Position numbers and translations under genes: made by a program
Part shown: in pieces, positions 16,140 to 24,217 of the stretch
Position numbering within the stretch: position 1 is the first letter of the stretch
Layout of the letters: each line of letters begins with the position of its first letter
Source of the DNA: Sphingomonas arvum
GTDB taxonomy: Bacteria > Pseudomonadota > Alphaproteobacteria > Sphingomonadales > Sphingomonadaceae
Direction of reading: 5' to 3'
DNA length: 64,000 nucleotides
Assembly (NCBI RefSeq): GCF_026013565.1
Contig: NZ_JAPDOB010000001.1
Location: forward strand, 434,001-498,000
Notes under the pieces: model-generated
Seen by the model: only the letters and a program-made list of their open reading frames with translations
What the model was told of the DNA's origin: nothing
Database searches by the model: none

Positions 16140-18227
16140 TTAGAATTCCACCCGCGCAGTGAATCGGAAGTCGCGACCGGCGAGCGGGGCATAGTCCTTG
16201 AGTAAGCTGCTGTGCCGGCGCGCCTCCACGTCGAACAGATTATTGGCCGACAGCCCCAGCGTGAGCCCCGGGCGCTGCTCGAGCGGACGCCAGTTCAGCT
16301 CGGCATTGACCAGGGTAAAGCCGTTCGTGTCCGTCTCCACCGGCGCGCTGCGGCGCTGGGCGAAGTCGTGCTCGACTTCCAGCCGCCCGTCCACCTTGCC
16401 GCGCTTGGCGGTCAGCGCACCCTGGATGCGCAAGGGTGGGATCTGCGGCGCCGGACCGAAGTTGCGAATGGTGGCGCGGACATAGTCAGCGAAGCCTTCC
16501 ACCCCCAGCTCGGCGCCGGCCAAGGTGCCGAGCGCCGCGCCGCCTTCGAGTTCGAACCCGCTGTATGTCGCCTTGCCCTGGCGGAATTCATACACTGGCA
16601 GGTCGTCGAGCAGCTCGCCCGTCGGTGTCTGGTAGATGAAGTTGGAGAAGCGGCTGGCATAGGCGGTCAGGCCGAAGCGGGTGCTGCCTTGCGTGTAGCG
16701 GACGCTAGCCTCGCCGCCGATGCTCTTCTCCACGCCCAGCGTCGGATCGCCGCGCTCGAACGAGGCGGTGCCGCCGTGCGGCCCGTTGGCGAACAACTCG
16801 TCGATCGAGGGCGCGCGCGCAACACGGGCGACGTCCATGCCGATGCGCCAGTTGGGCCCGAGCCGGTAGCTGCCGCCGGCGGAGGCGGAGATGGTCGAGA
16901 AGTTGCGGCGGACGTCGGGATTACCGATCACCGCGTCCGCGTCCGCGGTCAGACGGGACTTCTCGTAACGGATGCCGCCTTCCAGGCGAATGGGCCCGGT
17001 TTCGTAATGCTGGACGGTGAATAGGCCGGCTTGGCGCTGCCGGCTGTCGGGCAAGTACTTCTCCTCGCCCCGGATGCGTTCGCGCTTGTCGAGATATTGA
17101 ATGCCGCTGGCACCGCCAAAGCCGCCGCGGTCGGCCTGCTCTAGGTCCAGGCGGCCCTCGCCACCCTTGGCATAGAAGGTGCTGCCGACGCTGCCGTCCT
17201 CCTCCAGCTCGTCGTGGCGATAATCGCTCAAGCCGCCGCGGAAGCGCAGCTGGCGGAACGCCCCGCCCAGCGGCACTTCGGCCCGCGCGTCGTAGCGGGT
17301 CTGGTGGACGTCGATGCGCGGCGACTCGGCCTCGATCGTTGGATCGAGCGAGTAGCGGATCGGCACGCCGTATAGCGAGGTGCGGCGAGTCGCGGAGACG
17401 CCGATGTTGAGGCCGCCGTCGACATAGGCGAGGCCGCCGGCGACCTCCGCACTGCGTCCGGCGCTGTTGGGCAGGTTGCCCTTAAGGTCGGCGAGCGCGC
17501 GGATCTCGGAGTCGGGGCTGGCGAGCGCCTGCTCCCGCAAGGGACGCGCGAGGATGTACCCGCCGGTGCGCAGCTCGTCATTCTTGGCCCAGCTCGCATC
17601 GGCATGGGCCACGAACCCGCGGCCGAGCGCGGCATTGACCACGCCGCTTGCCAGCCGGTCGTTCGCGGCGGTGCCGTAGCCCAGATTGATGACGCCGCCG
17701 ACGCCGTTGTCGGGGATGCTGCGCGGGATGCGGTTGTCAATCACGTTGACCACGCCGCCGATGGCCGTGCTGCCGAACAGCAAGGCGGCGGGGCCGTGCA
17801 CGACCTCGATCGACTGCGCGGTCAGGGGATTGATCGCGACCGCGTGGTCGGGGCTGGAAGTCGACACGTCGAGGCTGCCGATGCCGTCGGCGAGGATGCG
17901 AATGCGGTCGCCGGTGAAGCCGCGCAGCACGGGCCGTGACGCGTTCGGGCCGTTGCTGGTGGCGCTGACCCCCGGCTGGCTGGCGAGCGTCTCGCCGATG
18001 GTCGGGCGGACGGTCGCGGCCAGTTCGCTGCCGCCAAGCACCTGCACGTTGCCGAGCACGTCGTCGTCGCGGCGGCGGCGGCCGGTGACGACCACGTCCT
18101 GCGCCTGGGCCGACGGCGCGGTGGTCGCCTGAGTGGAACCGCCGGCAGCATCCGCGACGATGGTCGCGGCCGGCTCGGATGGGGTGGGCTGCGCCGCGAG
18201 GGCGGCGACGAGCAGGGCAGTGGACAT
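16140..18227 (-). CDS. TonB-dependent receptor, ZnuD-like (probable zinc uptake)
   Basis: The 695-residue outer-membrane receptor has a short signal peptide (MSTALLVAALAAQ), a TonB box-like DVVVTGRRR, a plug (about 55-180) with NASRPVLRGFTGDRIRILADG, SSPDHAVAINPL and the diagnostic GGVVNVIDNRIP, and a 22-strand barrel ending in FTARVEF. The plug motifs match the ZnuD branch, which takes up zinc (sometimes heme). A palindrome resembling a Zur/Fur box lies 46 nt upstream. The start at 18227 is chosen because a longer reading crosses the divergent threonine synthase. Substrate is inferred. Confidence 0.85.
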   Translation of the reverse strand: MSTALLVAALAAQPTPSEPAATIVADAAGGSTQATTAPSAQAQDVVVTGRRRRDDDVLGNVQVLGGSELAATVRPTIGETLASQPGVSATSNGPNASRPVLRGFTGDRIRILADGIGSLDVSTSSPDHAVAINPLTAQSIEVVHGPAALLFGSTAIGGVVNVIDNRIPRSIPDNGVGGVINLGYGTAANDRLASGVVNAALGRGFVAHADASWAKNDELRTGGYILARPLREQALASPDSEIRALADLKGNLPNSAGRSAEVAGGLAYVDGGLNIGVSATRRTSLYGVPIRYSLDPTIEAESPRIDVHQTRYDARAEVPLGGAFRQLRFRGGLSDYRHDELEEDGSVGSTFYAKGGEGRLDLEQADRGGFGGASGIQYLDKRERIRGEEKYLPDSRQRQAGLFTVQHYETGPIRLEGGIRYEKSRLTADADAVIGNPDVRRNFSTISASAGGSYRLGPNWRIGMDVARVARAPSIDELFANGPHGGTASFERGDPTLGVEKSIGGEASVRYTQGSTRFGLTAYASRFSNFIYQTPTGELLDDLPVYEFRQGKATYSGFELEGGAALGTLAGAELGVEGFADYVRATIRNFGPAPQIPPLRIQGALTAKRGKVDGRLEVEHDFAQRRSAPVETDTNGFTLVNAELNWRPLEQRPGLTLGLSANNLFDVEARRHSSLLKDYAPLAGRDFRFTARVEF

Positions 18228-18272
18228 GAAACGCGTCTCGCAAGCTGGAAAGTCGGGGGGGCTCCTAACAGA

Positions 18273-18288
18273 CGATGTTACATCATCG
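18273..18288. promoter_or_regulatory. candidate Zur/Fur-type operator
   Basis: CGATG-TTACAT-CATCG is a 16-bp palindrome (18273-18288) containing TGTTACATCA, which partly resembles the TGTTATA half-site of Zur boxes. It lies between the ZnuD-like receptor and the divergent threonine synthase, 46 nt before the receptor start. The match is imperfect. Confidence 0.4.
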
Positions 18289-18359
18289 CAAGCGAGCCGA
18301 TCGTCGTTGGTCGAACGCCGGGGGTCGCTCCGTCGAGCGCCAGCGTCTAGGGCGCCCAT

Positions 18360-19592
18360 ATGACCCAGGCCTTGCGCGCACATGAACGATCCTTCGTCAC
18401 CCACCTCGAATGCTCGCTGACCGGCGAGCGCTACGAGGCAGGGGAGGTCCATAACCTCAGCCGTGCCGGGCGGCCGCTGCTGGTGCGCTACGACTGTGCA
18501 GGTGCCGGGCAGGTGATGACGCGTGAGGTGCTCAGCCAGCGGCCGGCGAATATGTGGAAGTGGCGCGAGCTGCTGCCGCTGCCGCCCGGCGCCGAGCCGG
18601 TCAGTCTGGGCGAGATCGAGACTCCGCTGCTGCCGCTCACCCGTCTGTCGCGGCGCGAAGGTGTCGCCCCGCTGCTGGTCAAGGATGAGGGCCGGCTGCC
18701 GACCGGATCGTTCAAGGCGCGCGGCCTGGCGATGGCGATCAGCATGGCGAAGCACTTCGGAACCGAGGCGGTGGCGCTGCCGACCAACGGCAATGCCGGC
18801 GCCGCGCTGGCGGCTTATGCGGCGGCTGCGGGGATGAAGGCGACGGCGATCTGCCCGGCCGAGACTCCGCTGATCAACGTCACCGAGACCGCCGCTTACG
18901 GTGCGGATGTTTTCGTCGCGGACGGGCAGATCGACGAATGCGGGCGGCTGGTCGCCGAAGGCGCGGCGGCCAACCGCTGGTTCGATGTTTCAACCCTCAA
19001 GGAGCCGTACCGGGCCGAGGGCAAGAAGGTCATGGGCCTGGAGCTGGCCGAGCAGCTCGGCTGGGAACTGCCGGATGCGATCTTCTACCCAACTGGCGGC
19101 GGGACGGGCCTGATCGGCATGTGGAAGGCGTTTGCGGAGCTGGAGGCCGCAGGCCTTATCGGCTCCAAGCGCCCGCGCATGTTCGCAATCCAGGCGGAGG
19201 GCTGCGCGCCGATGGTGCGGGCATGGGAACAGGGCGGCGAGTTCGCCGAGCGCTGGGAAGGCGCCGCCACCATGGCGACCGGCATCCGCGTGCCCAAGGC
19301 GGTCGGCGACTTCCTGATCCTGCGGGCGGTGCGGGAAAGCGGCGGCGCGGCGCTGGCCGTGTCGGAGGAGGCGATTGCCGCCGGGGTGCGGGACGCGGCG
19401 CATGCGGACGGTACGCTGCTGTGCCCGGAGGGTGGCGCGGTGCTGGCGGGCTGGCGACGGGCGCGCGAGCTAAAGCTGGTCGGCGATCAGGAGCGCGTCG
19501 TGCTGTTCAATTGCGCGGCCGGGAACAAGTATCCGCTGCCCGACACGGCGCAGCGGATCCGGCTCGCGGAGACGAGCGGAACGACGCTCTAG
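18360..19592 (+). CDS. thrC: threonine synthase
   Basis: The 410-residue PLP enzyme of fold type II converts O-phosphohomoserine to threonine. The Schiff-base Lys lies in GSFKARG (K119), the substrate loop is TNGNAGAALAAY, and the phosphate-binding glycines are in YPTGGGTGLIGMWKA. The N-terminal THLECSLTGERY is the zinc-finger-like end seen in plant-type ThrC, with one cysteine changed. A hairpin (19594-19612) follows the stop directly. Confidence 0.9.
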   Translation: MTQALRAHERSFVTHLECSLTGERYEAGEVHNLSRAGRPLLVRYDCAGAGQVMTREVLSQRPANMWKWRELLPLPPGAEPVSLGEIETPLLPLTRLSRREGVAPLLVKDEGRLPTGSFKARGLAMAISMAKHFGTEAVALPTNGNAGAALAAYAAAAGMKATAICPAETPLINVTETAAYGADVFVADGQIDECGRLVAEGAAANRWFDVSTLKEPYRAEGKKVMGLELAEQLGWELPDAIFYPTGGGTGLIGMWKAFAELEAAGLIGSKRPRMFAIQAEGCAPMVRAWEQGGEFAERWEGAATMATGIRVPKAVGDFLILRAVRESGGAALAVSEEAIAAGVRDAAHADGTLLCPEGGAVLAGWRRARELKLVGDQERVVLFNCAAGNKYPLPDTAQRIRLAETSGTTL

Positions 19593-19593
19593 G

Positions 19594-19612
19594 GTTGGGA
19601 CGAGGTCCCAAC
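19594..19612 (+). terminator. hairpin after threonine synthase
   Basis: GTTGGGAC and GTCCCAAC form a perfect 8-bp stem around GAG, starting 2 nt after the stop codon. No T-run follows, so termination strength is uncertain. Confidence 0.5.
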
Positions 19613-19695
19613 AGATCGGACCGTCCGCCGATGGGGGCCGGCGGCTGAACGCGCGCTCACGGCCCAAGTCACGGAAAAGCAAGGATTGCCCATGT

Positions 19696-19713
19696 ATGGC
19701 ACGCGCCATGCAT
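19696..19713 (+). promoter_or_regulatory. sigma-54 (-24/-12) promoter of the second PspC gene
   Basis: ATGGCACG-CGCC-ATGCAT has GG at 19698-19699 and GC at 19710-19711, again exactly 10 nt apart with TGGCACG at -24. It is the second such promoter within 5 kb, each before a PspC gene. The start of transcription would be about 42 nt before the ATG at 19765. Confidence 0.7.
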
Positions 19714-19764
19714 AGGGGATGACGACCTGCCAACGGATGTCATCCGCCAAGGAGTTTGAATACC

Positions 19765-20055
19765 ATGAAGTCGCAGCCCAACCTGTTCTTCCGCCCGGAC
19801 ACGATCTTCGGCGCTTGCAAGGGTGCCGCTGATGACCTCGGCATCAATCCGTTGTTGCTGCGCATTCCGCTGGCATCCCTCATTCTGATCAGCCCGGAAC
19901 TGGCGCTCGGCATCTACGCTGCGCTGTGCGTGGTGGTGCTGGCCGGCCGGCTGCTGTTCCCAGTGCGCAAGGCCGAGATCGCGGTTGCGGCTCCGGTCGC
20001 GGTCGAGCCGGTCGAGGCGGCGAACGAAGAGCAGGAGCTGGCGGCGGCGGCGTAA
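19765..20055 (+). CDS. second PspC-domain protein (short)
   Basis: The 96-residue protein has a PspC-like core, FRPDTIFGACKGAADDLGINPLLLRI, two adjoining hydrophobic segments (LASLILISPELALGIYAALCVVVLAG) and an Ala/Glu-rich tail. AAGGAG precedes the ATG. It differs from the 15445 gene in lacking the charged coiled coil. Transcription from its own sigma-54 promoter suggests it belongs to the same envelope-stress regulon while acting separately. A longer start nine nucleotides upstream (TTG) is possible. Confidence 0.75.
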   Translation: MKSQPNLFFRPDTIFGACKGAADDLGINPLLLRIPLASLILISPELALGIYAALCVVVLAGRLLFPVRKAEIAVAAPVAVEPVEAANEEQELAAAA

Positions 20056-20141
20056 CCCCGCTGTCGAACCAGCGTCGGCCGCGGAGTTGCTGGTGGCGGT
20101 CCGGCGGAACAATCCGGCCGGACCCTCCCCCGGATGGTCCT

Positions 20142-20158
20142 AAGCCGCTTCGCGGCTT
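20142..20158 (-). terminator. possible terminator of tRNA-Thr
   Basis: AAGCCGC-TTC-GCGGCTT forms a perfect 7-bp stem, 10 nt past the CCA end of the tRNA on the minus strand. There is no T-run. Confidence 0.4.
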
Positions 20159-20168
20159 GCCGGACTGT

Positions 20169-20243
20169 TGGTGCCGGCTGAGGGATTTGAACCCCCGACC
20201 TTCGGTTTACAAAACCGCTGCACTACCACTGTGCTAAGCCGGC
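20169..20243 (-). tRNA. tRNA-Thr (anticodon TGT), CCA encoded
   Basis: Read on the minus strand, the 75-nt sequence folds as a cloverleaf with acceptor stem GCCGGCT pairing AGCCGGC, D-arm GCAC-AGTGGTA-GTGC, anticodon loop TTTGTAA (TGT at 34-36), T-arm GTCGGGGGTTCAAATCCC-type with TTCAAAT loop, and an encoded CCA (20169-20171). No mobile-element junction was seen at its 3' end. Confidence 0.95.
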
Positions 20244-20260
20244 CCACGAACGCCTTTGCG

Positions 20261-21142
20261 TCAGGTGATGCCGAAGGTCCAGCCCTCGGTGCGCGCGAGT
20301 TCGGGCGTGAGGCCGACCGGGGCGAATGCTCCGGCAACCTGCGCGTGGGCGCGCATGCCGGCGGCGGTGACCAGGGCGTCTGTCTGGTGGTCGTTGGGCT
20401 CGAACCGCAGCCGCGCGGGCGGGCTGCCGAGACCCGACAGCGCTTGATTCAGGTCGGCCCGGCTTCGCAGCTTGGTGCCGCTCATGCCGGCATTGCGCAG
20501 GTAGATGCGCGTGTAGATCTCGACCACGACGCTTCTGCTTAGCCCAAACTCATCCATGGGCCTGTCCTGAGCGAAGTCGAAGGGCCACACCGCCACACGG
20601 CCATTCAGATGGTGAAGCAGGCGCATGCCCGAGAAGCTCGCCTTGGCGACCTGCGCCGCCCCAATCGCGTCATAGGCGCTGGCCGTCTTGCGGCCGCCTT
20701 GCTCGTTCAACCGAGCATCGCACTGGCGGAAGCGGACGAAGTCCGCCTTCGCCCCGTCCGCGATGCCGAAGTAGAAGTGGCGGCGGTGGACCTGTTCTAG
20801 GAAGCTGGCGGCACCGAGGTCCTCGTCGGGCGCGCACGCATCGACATACGCCCAGAAGTCGCGAGCGTTGTCCGGCACGCCGGCCTCCCCCGGCAGGTAG
20901 GCGCCACGTTCGGCGAAAGGTGGCGCGAAGCTGAAGTCGAATCCGAACAGGGTGGGTTCGCGTGCCGCTTCCGTCAGCAGCCAGTCGAGGACTTCGATCC
21001 GACTCCACACGTGGCCGGGACGGACCAGGCGCGGAGCGGCGTCACCCCGCGCCTCGGCCACCGCAATGCCCTTGTGTCGCCGCCCCTTCGCCCCCGACCA
21101 GTCGATCGCGACGAAGCGGGTGAAGTCACCTGGCGCGGGCAC
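20261..21142 (-). CDS. conserved hypothetical protein with RNase H-like start, interrupted by a palindromic insertion
   Basis: The 293-residue protein starts at GTG (21142), overlapping the YjbR gene by 17 nt. FTRFVAIDWSGAKG at the N-terminus, with LFGFDFSFAPPF further on, suggests an RNase H-like acidic core as in DUF429-type proteins, but I cannot name a family with certainty. NDHQTDALVTAAGM near the C-terminus would supply another acidic residue. Residues about 187-200 (FDFAQDRPMDEF) are the translation of a palindromic repeat (20554-20584) inserted in frame. An upstream reading to 21388 lies inside YjbR and is not used. Confidence 0.65.
   Translation of the reverse strand: MPAPGDFTRFVAIDWSGAKGRRHKGIAVAEARGDAAPRLVRPGHVWSRIEVLDWLLTEAAREPTLFGFDFSFAPPFAERGAYLPGEAGVPDNARDFWAYVDACAPDEDLGAASFLEQVHRRHFYFGIADGAKADFVRFRQCDARLNEQGGRKTASAYDAIGAAQVAKASFSGMRLLHHLNGRVAVWPFDFAQDRPMDEFGLSRSVVVEIYTRIYLRNAGMSGTKLRSRADLNQALSGLGSPPARLRFEPNDHQTDALVTAAGMRAHAQVAGAFAPVGLTPELARTEGWTFGIT
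20554..20584. repeat. REP-like palindromic element within a coding region
   Basis: The minus strand reads CCCTTCGACTTCGCTCAGGA followed by CAGGCCCATG, the start of a repeat recurring in many sphingomonad genomes in which CTTCGACTTCGCTCAGGACA is common. It is in frame and adds FDFAQDRP to the host protein. Family knowledge identifies the repeat; I see only one copy in this window. Confidence 0.6.
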
Positions 21143-21464
21143 GTGGGCGGGCGGCGGCGAGTTCCAGGGCACGCCCAATCCACTCGCCGATGCCGTCATC
21201 GGGACCGTAGCGGACCAGCACCGCCGGCCAGCCGGCGTAGTGCGGCGTTTGCCAAACACGGTCGGGCAGGACGTCGAGCAGCATCGCTTTGTGGTCGAGG
21301 TCGAGGTGCAGGCAGAAGCTGTCGGGCTCCCGGCTCGGGGTGACGACCGGCCGCCCGCTGCTGGCCGACTTGATCGCCGGCCCGCCATAGTAGGTGCCCG
21401 CCACCGTCCCCGGCAGGGACGCGGCGAAGGCTGCCACCTCGTCCCAATCGCCCAGGGCGGCCAT
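21126..21464 (-). CDS. MmcQ/YjbR family DNA-binding-like protein
   Basis: The 112-residue protein has the YjbR pattern: AFAASLPGTVAGTYYGGPAIKSASSGRP, FCLHLDLDHKAMLLDVLPDRVWQTPHYAGWPAVLVRYG. The family has a CyaY-like fold and is often annotated as DNA-binding without proof. The ATG at 21464 overlaps the stop of the channel gene by one nucleotide (TGATG); a GTG one codon earlier is also possible. It is followed by the RNase H-like gene with a 17-nt overlap. Confidence 0.8.
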   Translation of the reverse strand: MAALGDWDEVAAFAASLPGTVAGTYYGGPAIKSASSGRPVVTPSREPDSFCLHLDLDHKAMLLDVLPDRVWQTPHYAGWPAVLVRYGPDDGIGEWIGRALELAAARPRARAR

Positions 21465-22783
21465 CACACCAACGGCGGCTGGCGGCCGTCGTCCCGGCGC
21501 TCGGTGGTGCCTTCAAGGCGCGGCGGCGCGCGGCGGGGCTTGGGCGCCTTGTCGGCCGCCTGGTCCGCATAACGCTCCAGGAACCGCGCGGCGGCGTCGC
21601 GCCCGCCAAGCCCGAAGGCCAGCGCTGTCGCGACCGCGGCGCTGCCCAGGATCAGGCCGAAGGCAAGGATCACGATCTGGTCGGCGAGGCCCATGAAGGT
21701 CAGGCCGATGGCGGTGAACAGGGCGATGATCGCGTAACGGACGATGGTCTGGGCATAGCCGCCCTCGCCGGTGCCCGACCCGACCAGCCCGGCAATGATC
21801 CGGGCCAGGAAGATGCCGGCGACGATGATCAGCGTGCCGAAGATCACCTTGGAGCCGAGCTCGGTCACCTGGATCAGGAAGATGGCCACCGTGTCGCCCC
21901 CCAGCTGCCGCGCCGCCTCGATCGCCGCCGCGAGCATGATGGCGACGAAGGCGATGTTGGCGACGATCCGGCTCGGCGTGGAGGTGGCGGGCAGGATGCC
22001 GGTCGAGCGGACCGCATCGTCGAAGCCGGTCGGCGGCAGGATGCTCTCGATGATGGTCTTGAGGAACCGCGCCGCGACCAGCGCGATGCCGAGCCAGAGG
22101 GCGGCCGTGAGAATGCGCGGAATGGCGGCCGCAATCTCGTTCAGCATGTTGGTCGCCGGACCGCTGATCGATTCAATGCCGAGCACCTGTAGCGCGGCAA
22201 TCGACGCGGGGATGATGACGAAGGCGAACAGGAGAATGCCGGCGGCCTTGGCCACTGTTGCCCGGGGTGCACCCGGCGTTGCTCCAGGGGGCGCGGAGCG
22301 CGGGTCGGCTGCTACGGTGCTAGGATGATCGCCAAGACCGGCCCGCGCCAGCCAGCGGTCCGCGTTCAGGGCGCTCAGAGTTGTTTCGGCGAGGCGTTGC
22401 ACGATGCGCGCGATGATCAGGCCGACGAAGAAGATCAGCCCGGCGCCGAGCAGACGCGGCAGGAAGTGGAAGATATCGCTCGTCAGCTGGTTGATCGGCT
22501 GCAGGATCTCGCCGACGCCGAGGTACTGGAGCGCCGCCATGATGCCGACCAGCCAGATGATCAGCTTGGCGATGGTGCCGAGCTGATGGCCGACGGTTTC
22601 ATGCTGGTCGCCCGGCGTGTGCTTCTGCAAGGCGGGGGTGCGGGCGACGGCGCGGCTCAGTGCCCAGTGGACGGCACGCGCGACCAGCCAAGTGACCGCC
22701 AGGATGAGGATGGCGATGAGGATCCGTGGTCCCCACAGGACCAGCTGGTCCCGGAAATAATCCCCGGTCGGTGTCTGGTACAC
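21464..22783 (-). CDS. mechanosensitive ion channel family membrane protein (CmpX-like)
   Basis: The 439-residue protein has a first transmembrane helix near residue 20, then eight or so predicted helices (LLGAGLIFFVGLIIARIVQRL; LFAFVIIPASIAALQVLGI; IVANIAFVAIMLAAAI; IIVAGIFLARIIAGL), and an alanine/glycine-rich MscS-like pore helix (LILGSAAVATALAFGLGGRDAAARFLERY). Repeated units containing IARI, seen in CmpX-type channels, probably arose by duplication. The GTG at 22783 is supported by AGGGAGGG 6 nt before; a longer start at 22849 would overlap rarA by 41 nt. Confidence 0.85.
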   Translation of the reverse strand: MYQTPTGDYFRDQLVLWGPRILIAILILAVTWLVARAVHWALSRAVARTPALQKHTPGDQHETVGHQLGTIAKLIIWLVGIMAALQYLGVGEILQPINQLTSDIFHFLPRLLGAGLIFFVGLIIARIVQRLAETTLSALNADRWLARAGLGDHPSTVAADPRSAPPGATPGAPRATVAKAAGILLFAFVIIPASIAALQVLGIESISGPATNMLNEIAAAIPRILTAALWLGIALVAARFLKTIIESILPPTGFDDAVRSTGILPATSTPSRIVANIAFVAIMLAAAIEAARQLGGDTVAIFLIQVTELGSKVIFGTLIIVAGIFLARIIAGLVGSGTGEGGYAQTIVRYAIIALFTAIGLTFMGLADQIVILAFGLILGSAAVATALAFGLGGRDAAARFLERYADQAADKAPKPRRAPPRLEGTTERRDDGRQPPLV

Positions 22784-22808
22784 GGCATCCCTCCCTGTTT
22801 GCAGCGCG

Positions 22809-24122
22809 TCAGTCGGGCCGTTGTGCCCGGCGTTCGTCCCACCATGCAAGCCGCTCCGCGAGCTTGCGCTCGAACCCGCGATCGGTGGGGCGGTAGTAGG
22901 TCTCCGGAGTCATCTCCTCGGGCCAGTAGTCCTGGCCGGAAAAGGCCTCCTCGGCGTCATGGTCGTATTCGTACCCGTCGCCATAGCCCAGGTCGCGCAT
23001 CATCCTGGTGGGGGCCCCGAGGATGTGCTTGGGCGGGGACAGGGAGCCGTTGTCCTTGGCGCTCTTCCACGCCTTCTTCTGCGCCATGTAGACGGCGTTA
23101 GATTTGGGGGCGGTGGCGAGATAAAGGCAGGCCTGGACGATGGCCAGCTCGCCCTCCGGTGAGCCGAGGAAGTCGTAGGTGTCCTTGGCCGCCATGCACT
23201 GGGCCAGCGCCTGCGGATCGGCCAGGCCGATGTCCTCGACCGCGGCGCGGGTCAGCCGGCGGAGGAGGTAGAGCGGTTCCTCGCCGGCCGTGAGCATGCG
23301 GGCGAGATAATAGAGCGCGGCCTGCGGGTCGGAGCCGCGGATGGATTTGTGCAGGGCGGAGATGAGGCCGTAGTGGCCCTCCCGGTCCTTGTCGTACACC
23401 GGCATGCGGCGTTGCAGCAGGTCACGGAGCGCCGCGGTGTCGAGCGGCTCCGCGGGTGCCGTGTCGAACAGCATCTCGGCCTGGTTGAGCAGGAAGCGGC
23501 CATCGCCGTCGGCACTCGCAAGCAGCGCGGCGCGGGCGTCCTCCGTCAATGGTAACGGCCGACCGACGTCCGCTTCGGCCCGGTCCAGGAGAGAGCCCAG
23601 CGCCGCCTCGTCCAGACGATGGAGCACCAGCACCTGGCAGCGGCTGAGCAGCGCCGCATTCAGCTCGAAACTGGGGTTCTCGGTCGTCGCGCCGACCAGC
23701 ACCACCGTGCCATCTTCGACGAACGGCAGGAAGCCGTCCTGCTGAGCGCGGTTGAAGCGGTGGATCTCGTCCACGAACAGGAGGGTACGGCGGCCGGCGC
23801 GGGCATGGTCCCGGCTTTCCGCGAACACCTTCTTCAGGTCGGCGACGCCGCTGAACACGGCCGACAGTGCCACAAAGCGCAGGCCCACCGCGTCGGCGAG
23901 CAGGCGGGCGATGCTGGTTTTGCCGGTGCCGGGCGGTCCCCACAGGACCAGGCTGGACAGCTTGCCCGCCGCCACCATGCGTCCGATCGCCCCGTCCGGG
24001 CCGGTCAGGTGATCCTGGCCAATGACCTCGGCGAGGGTGCGCGGGCGTAGTCGGTCAGCCAGCGGCGCGGCGCGTTCCGGCGCGCGCTCGGCGGGCAGGG
24101 CATCGTCGAACAGGTCCGCCAT
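22809..24122 (-). CDS. rarA: replication-associated recombination protein A (AAA ATPase)
   Basis: The 437-residue protein acts at stalled replication forks. Walker A is GPPGTGKT (62-69), Walker B LLFVDEIHRF and sensor 1 GATTENPSFELNAALLSRC. The C-terminal MgsA domain contains the ALYYLARMLTAGEEPLYLLRRL helix and GYGDGYEYDHD with the final YWPEEM.PETYYRPTDRGFE. Length and order match RarA/MgsA closely. The downstream channel gene starts 25 nt after the stop. Confidence 0.96.
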   Translation of the reverse strand: MADLFDDALPAERAPERAAPLADRLRPRTLAEVIGQDHLTGPDGAIGRMVAAGKLSSLVLWGPPGTGKTSIARLLADAVGLRFVALSAVFSGVADLKKVFAESRDHARAGRRTLLFVDEIHRFNRAQQDGFLPFVEDGTVVLVGATTENPSFELNAALLSRCQVLVLHRLDEAALGSLLDRAEADVGRPLPLTEDARAALLASADGDGRFLLNQAEMLFDTAPAEPLDTAALRDLLQRRMPVYDKDREGHYGLISALHKSIRGSDPQAALYYLARMLTAGEEPLYLLRRLTRAAVEDIGLADPQALAQCMAAKDTYDFLGSPEGELAIVQACLYLATAPKSNAVYMAQKKAWKSAKDNGSLSPPKHILGAPTRMMRDLGYGDGYEYDHDAEEAFSGQDYWPEEMTPETYYRPTDRGFERKLAERLAWWDERRAQRPD

Positions 24123-24165
24123 TGGGCGCTCTTAGAAAGGCGCGGCCATTCTTTCCAGCAGGCTC

Positions 24166-24196
24166 TTGCCCACGCTGTGTCTAAGATATATCTAGA
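24166..24196 (+). promoter_or_regulatory. promoter with palindromic PadR operator
   Basis: TTGCCC (24166-24171) and TATCTA (24189-24194) are spaced by 17 nt, and the -10 overlaps the palindrome AGATATATCT (24184-24193). A further half-site AGATAT lies just before the ATG of the PadR gene. PadR regulators commonly bind AT-rich palindromes and repress themselves. Confidence 0.55.
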
Positions 24197-24217
24197 CCGC
24201 TCTGAAGGAGATTAGAT

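Noticed and set aside
20169-20243. tRNA-Thr as an integration site of a mobile island
   Set aside because: No integrase gene and no repeated 3' end of the tRNA are seen within 20 kb on either side.
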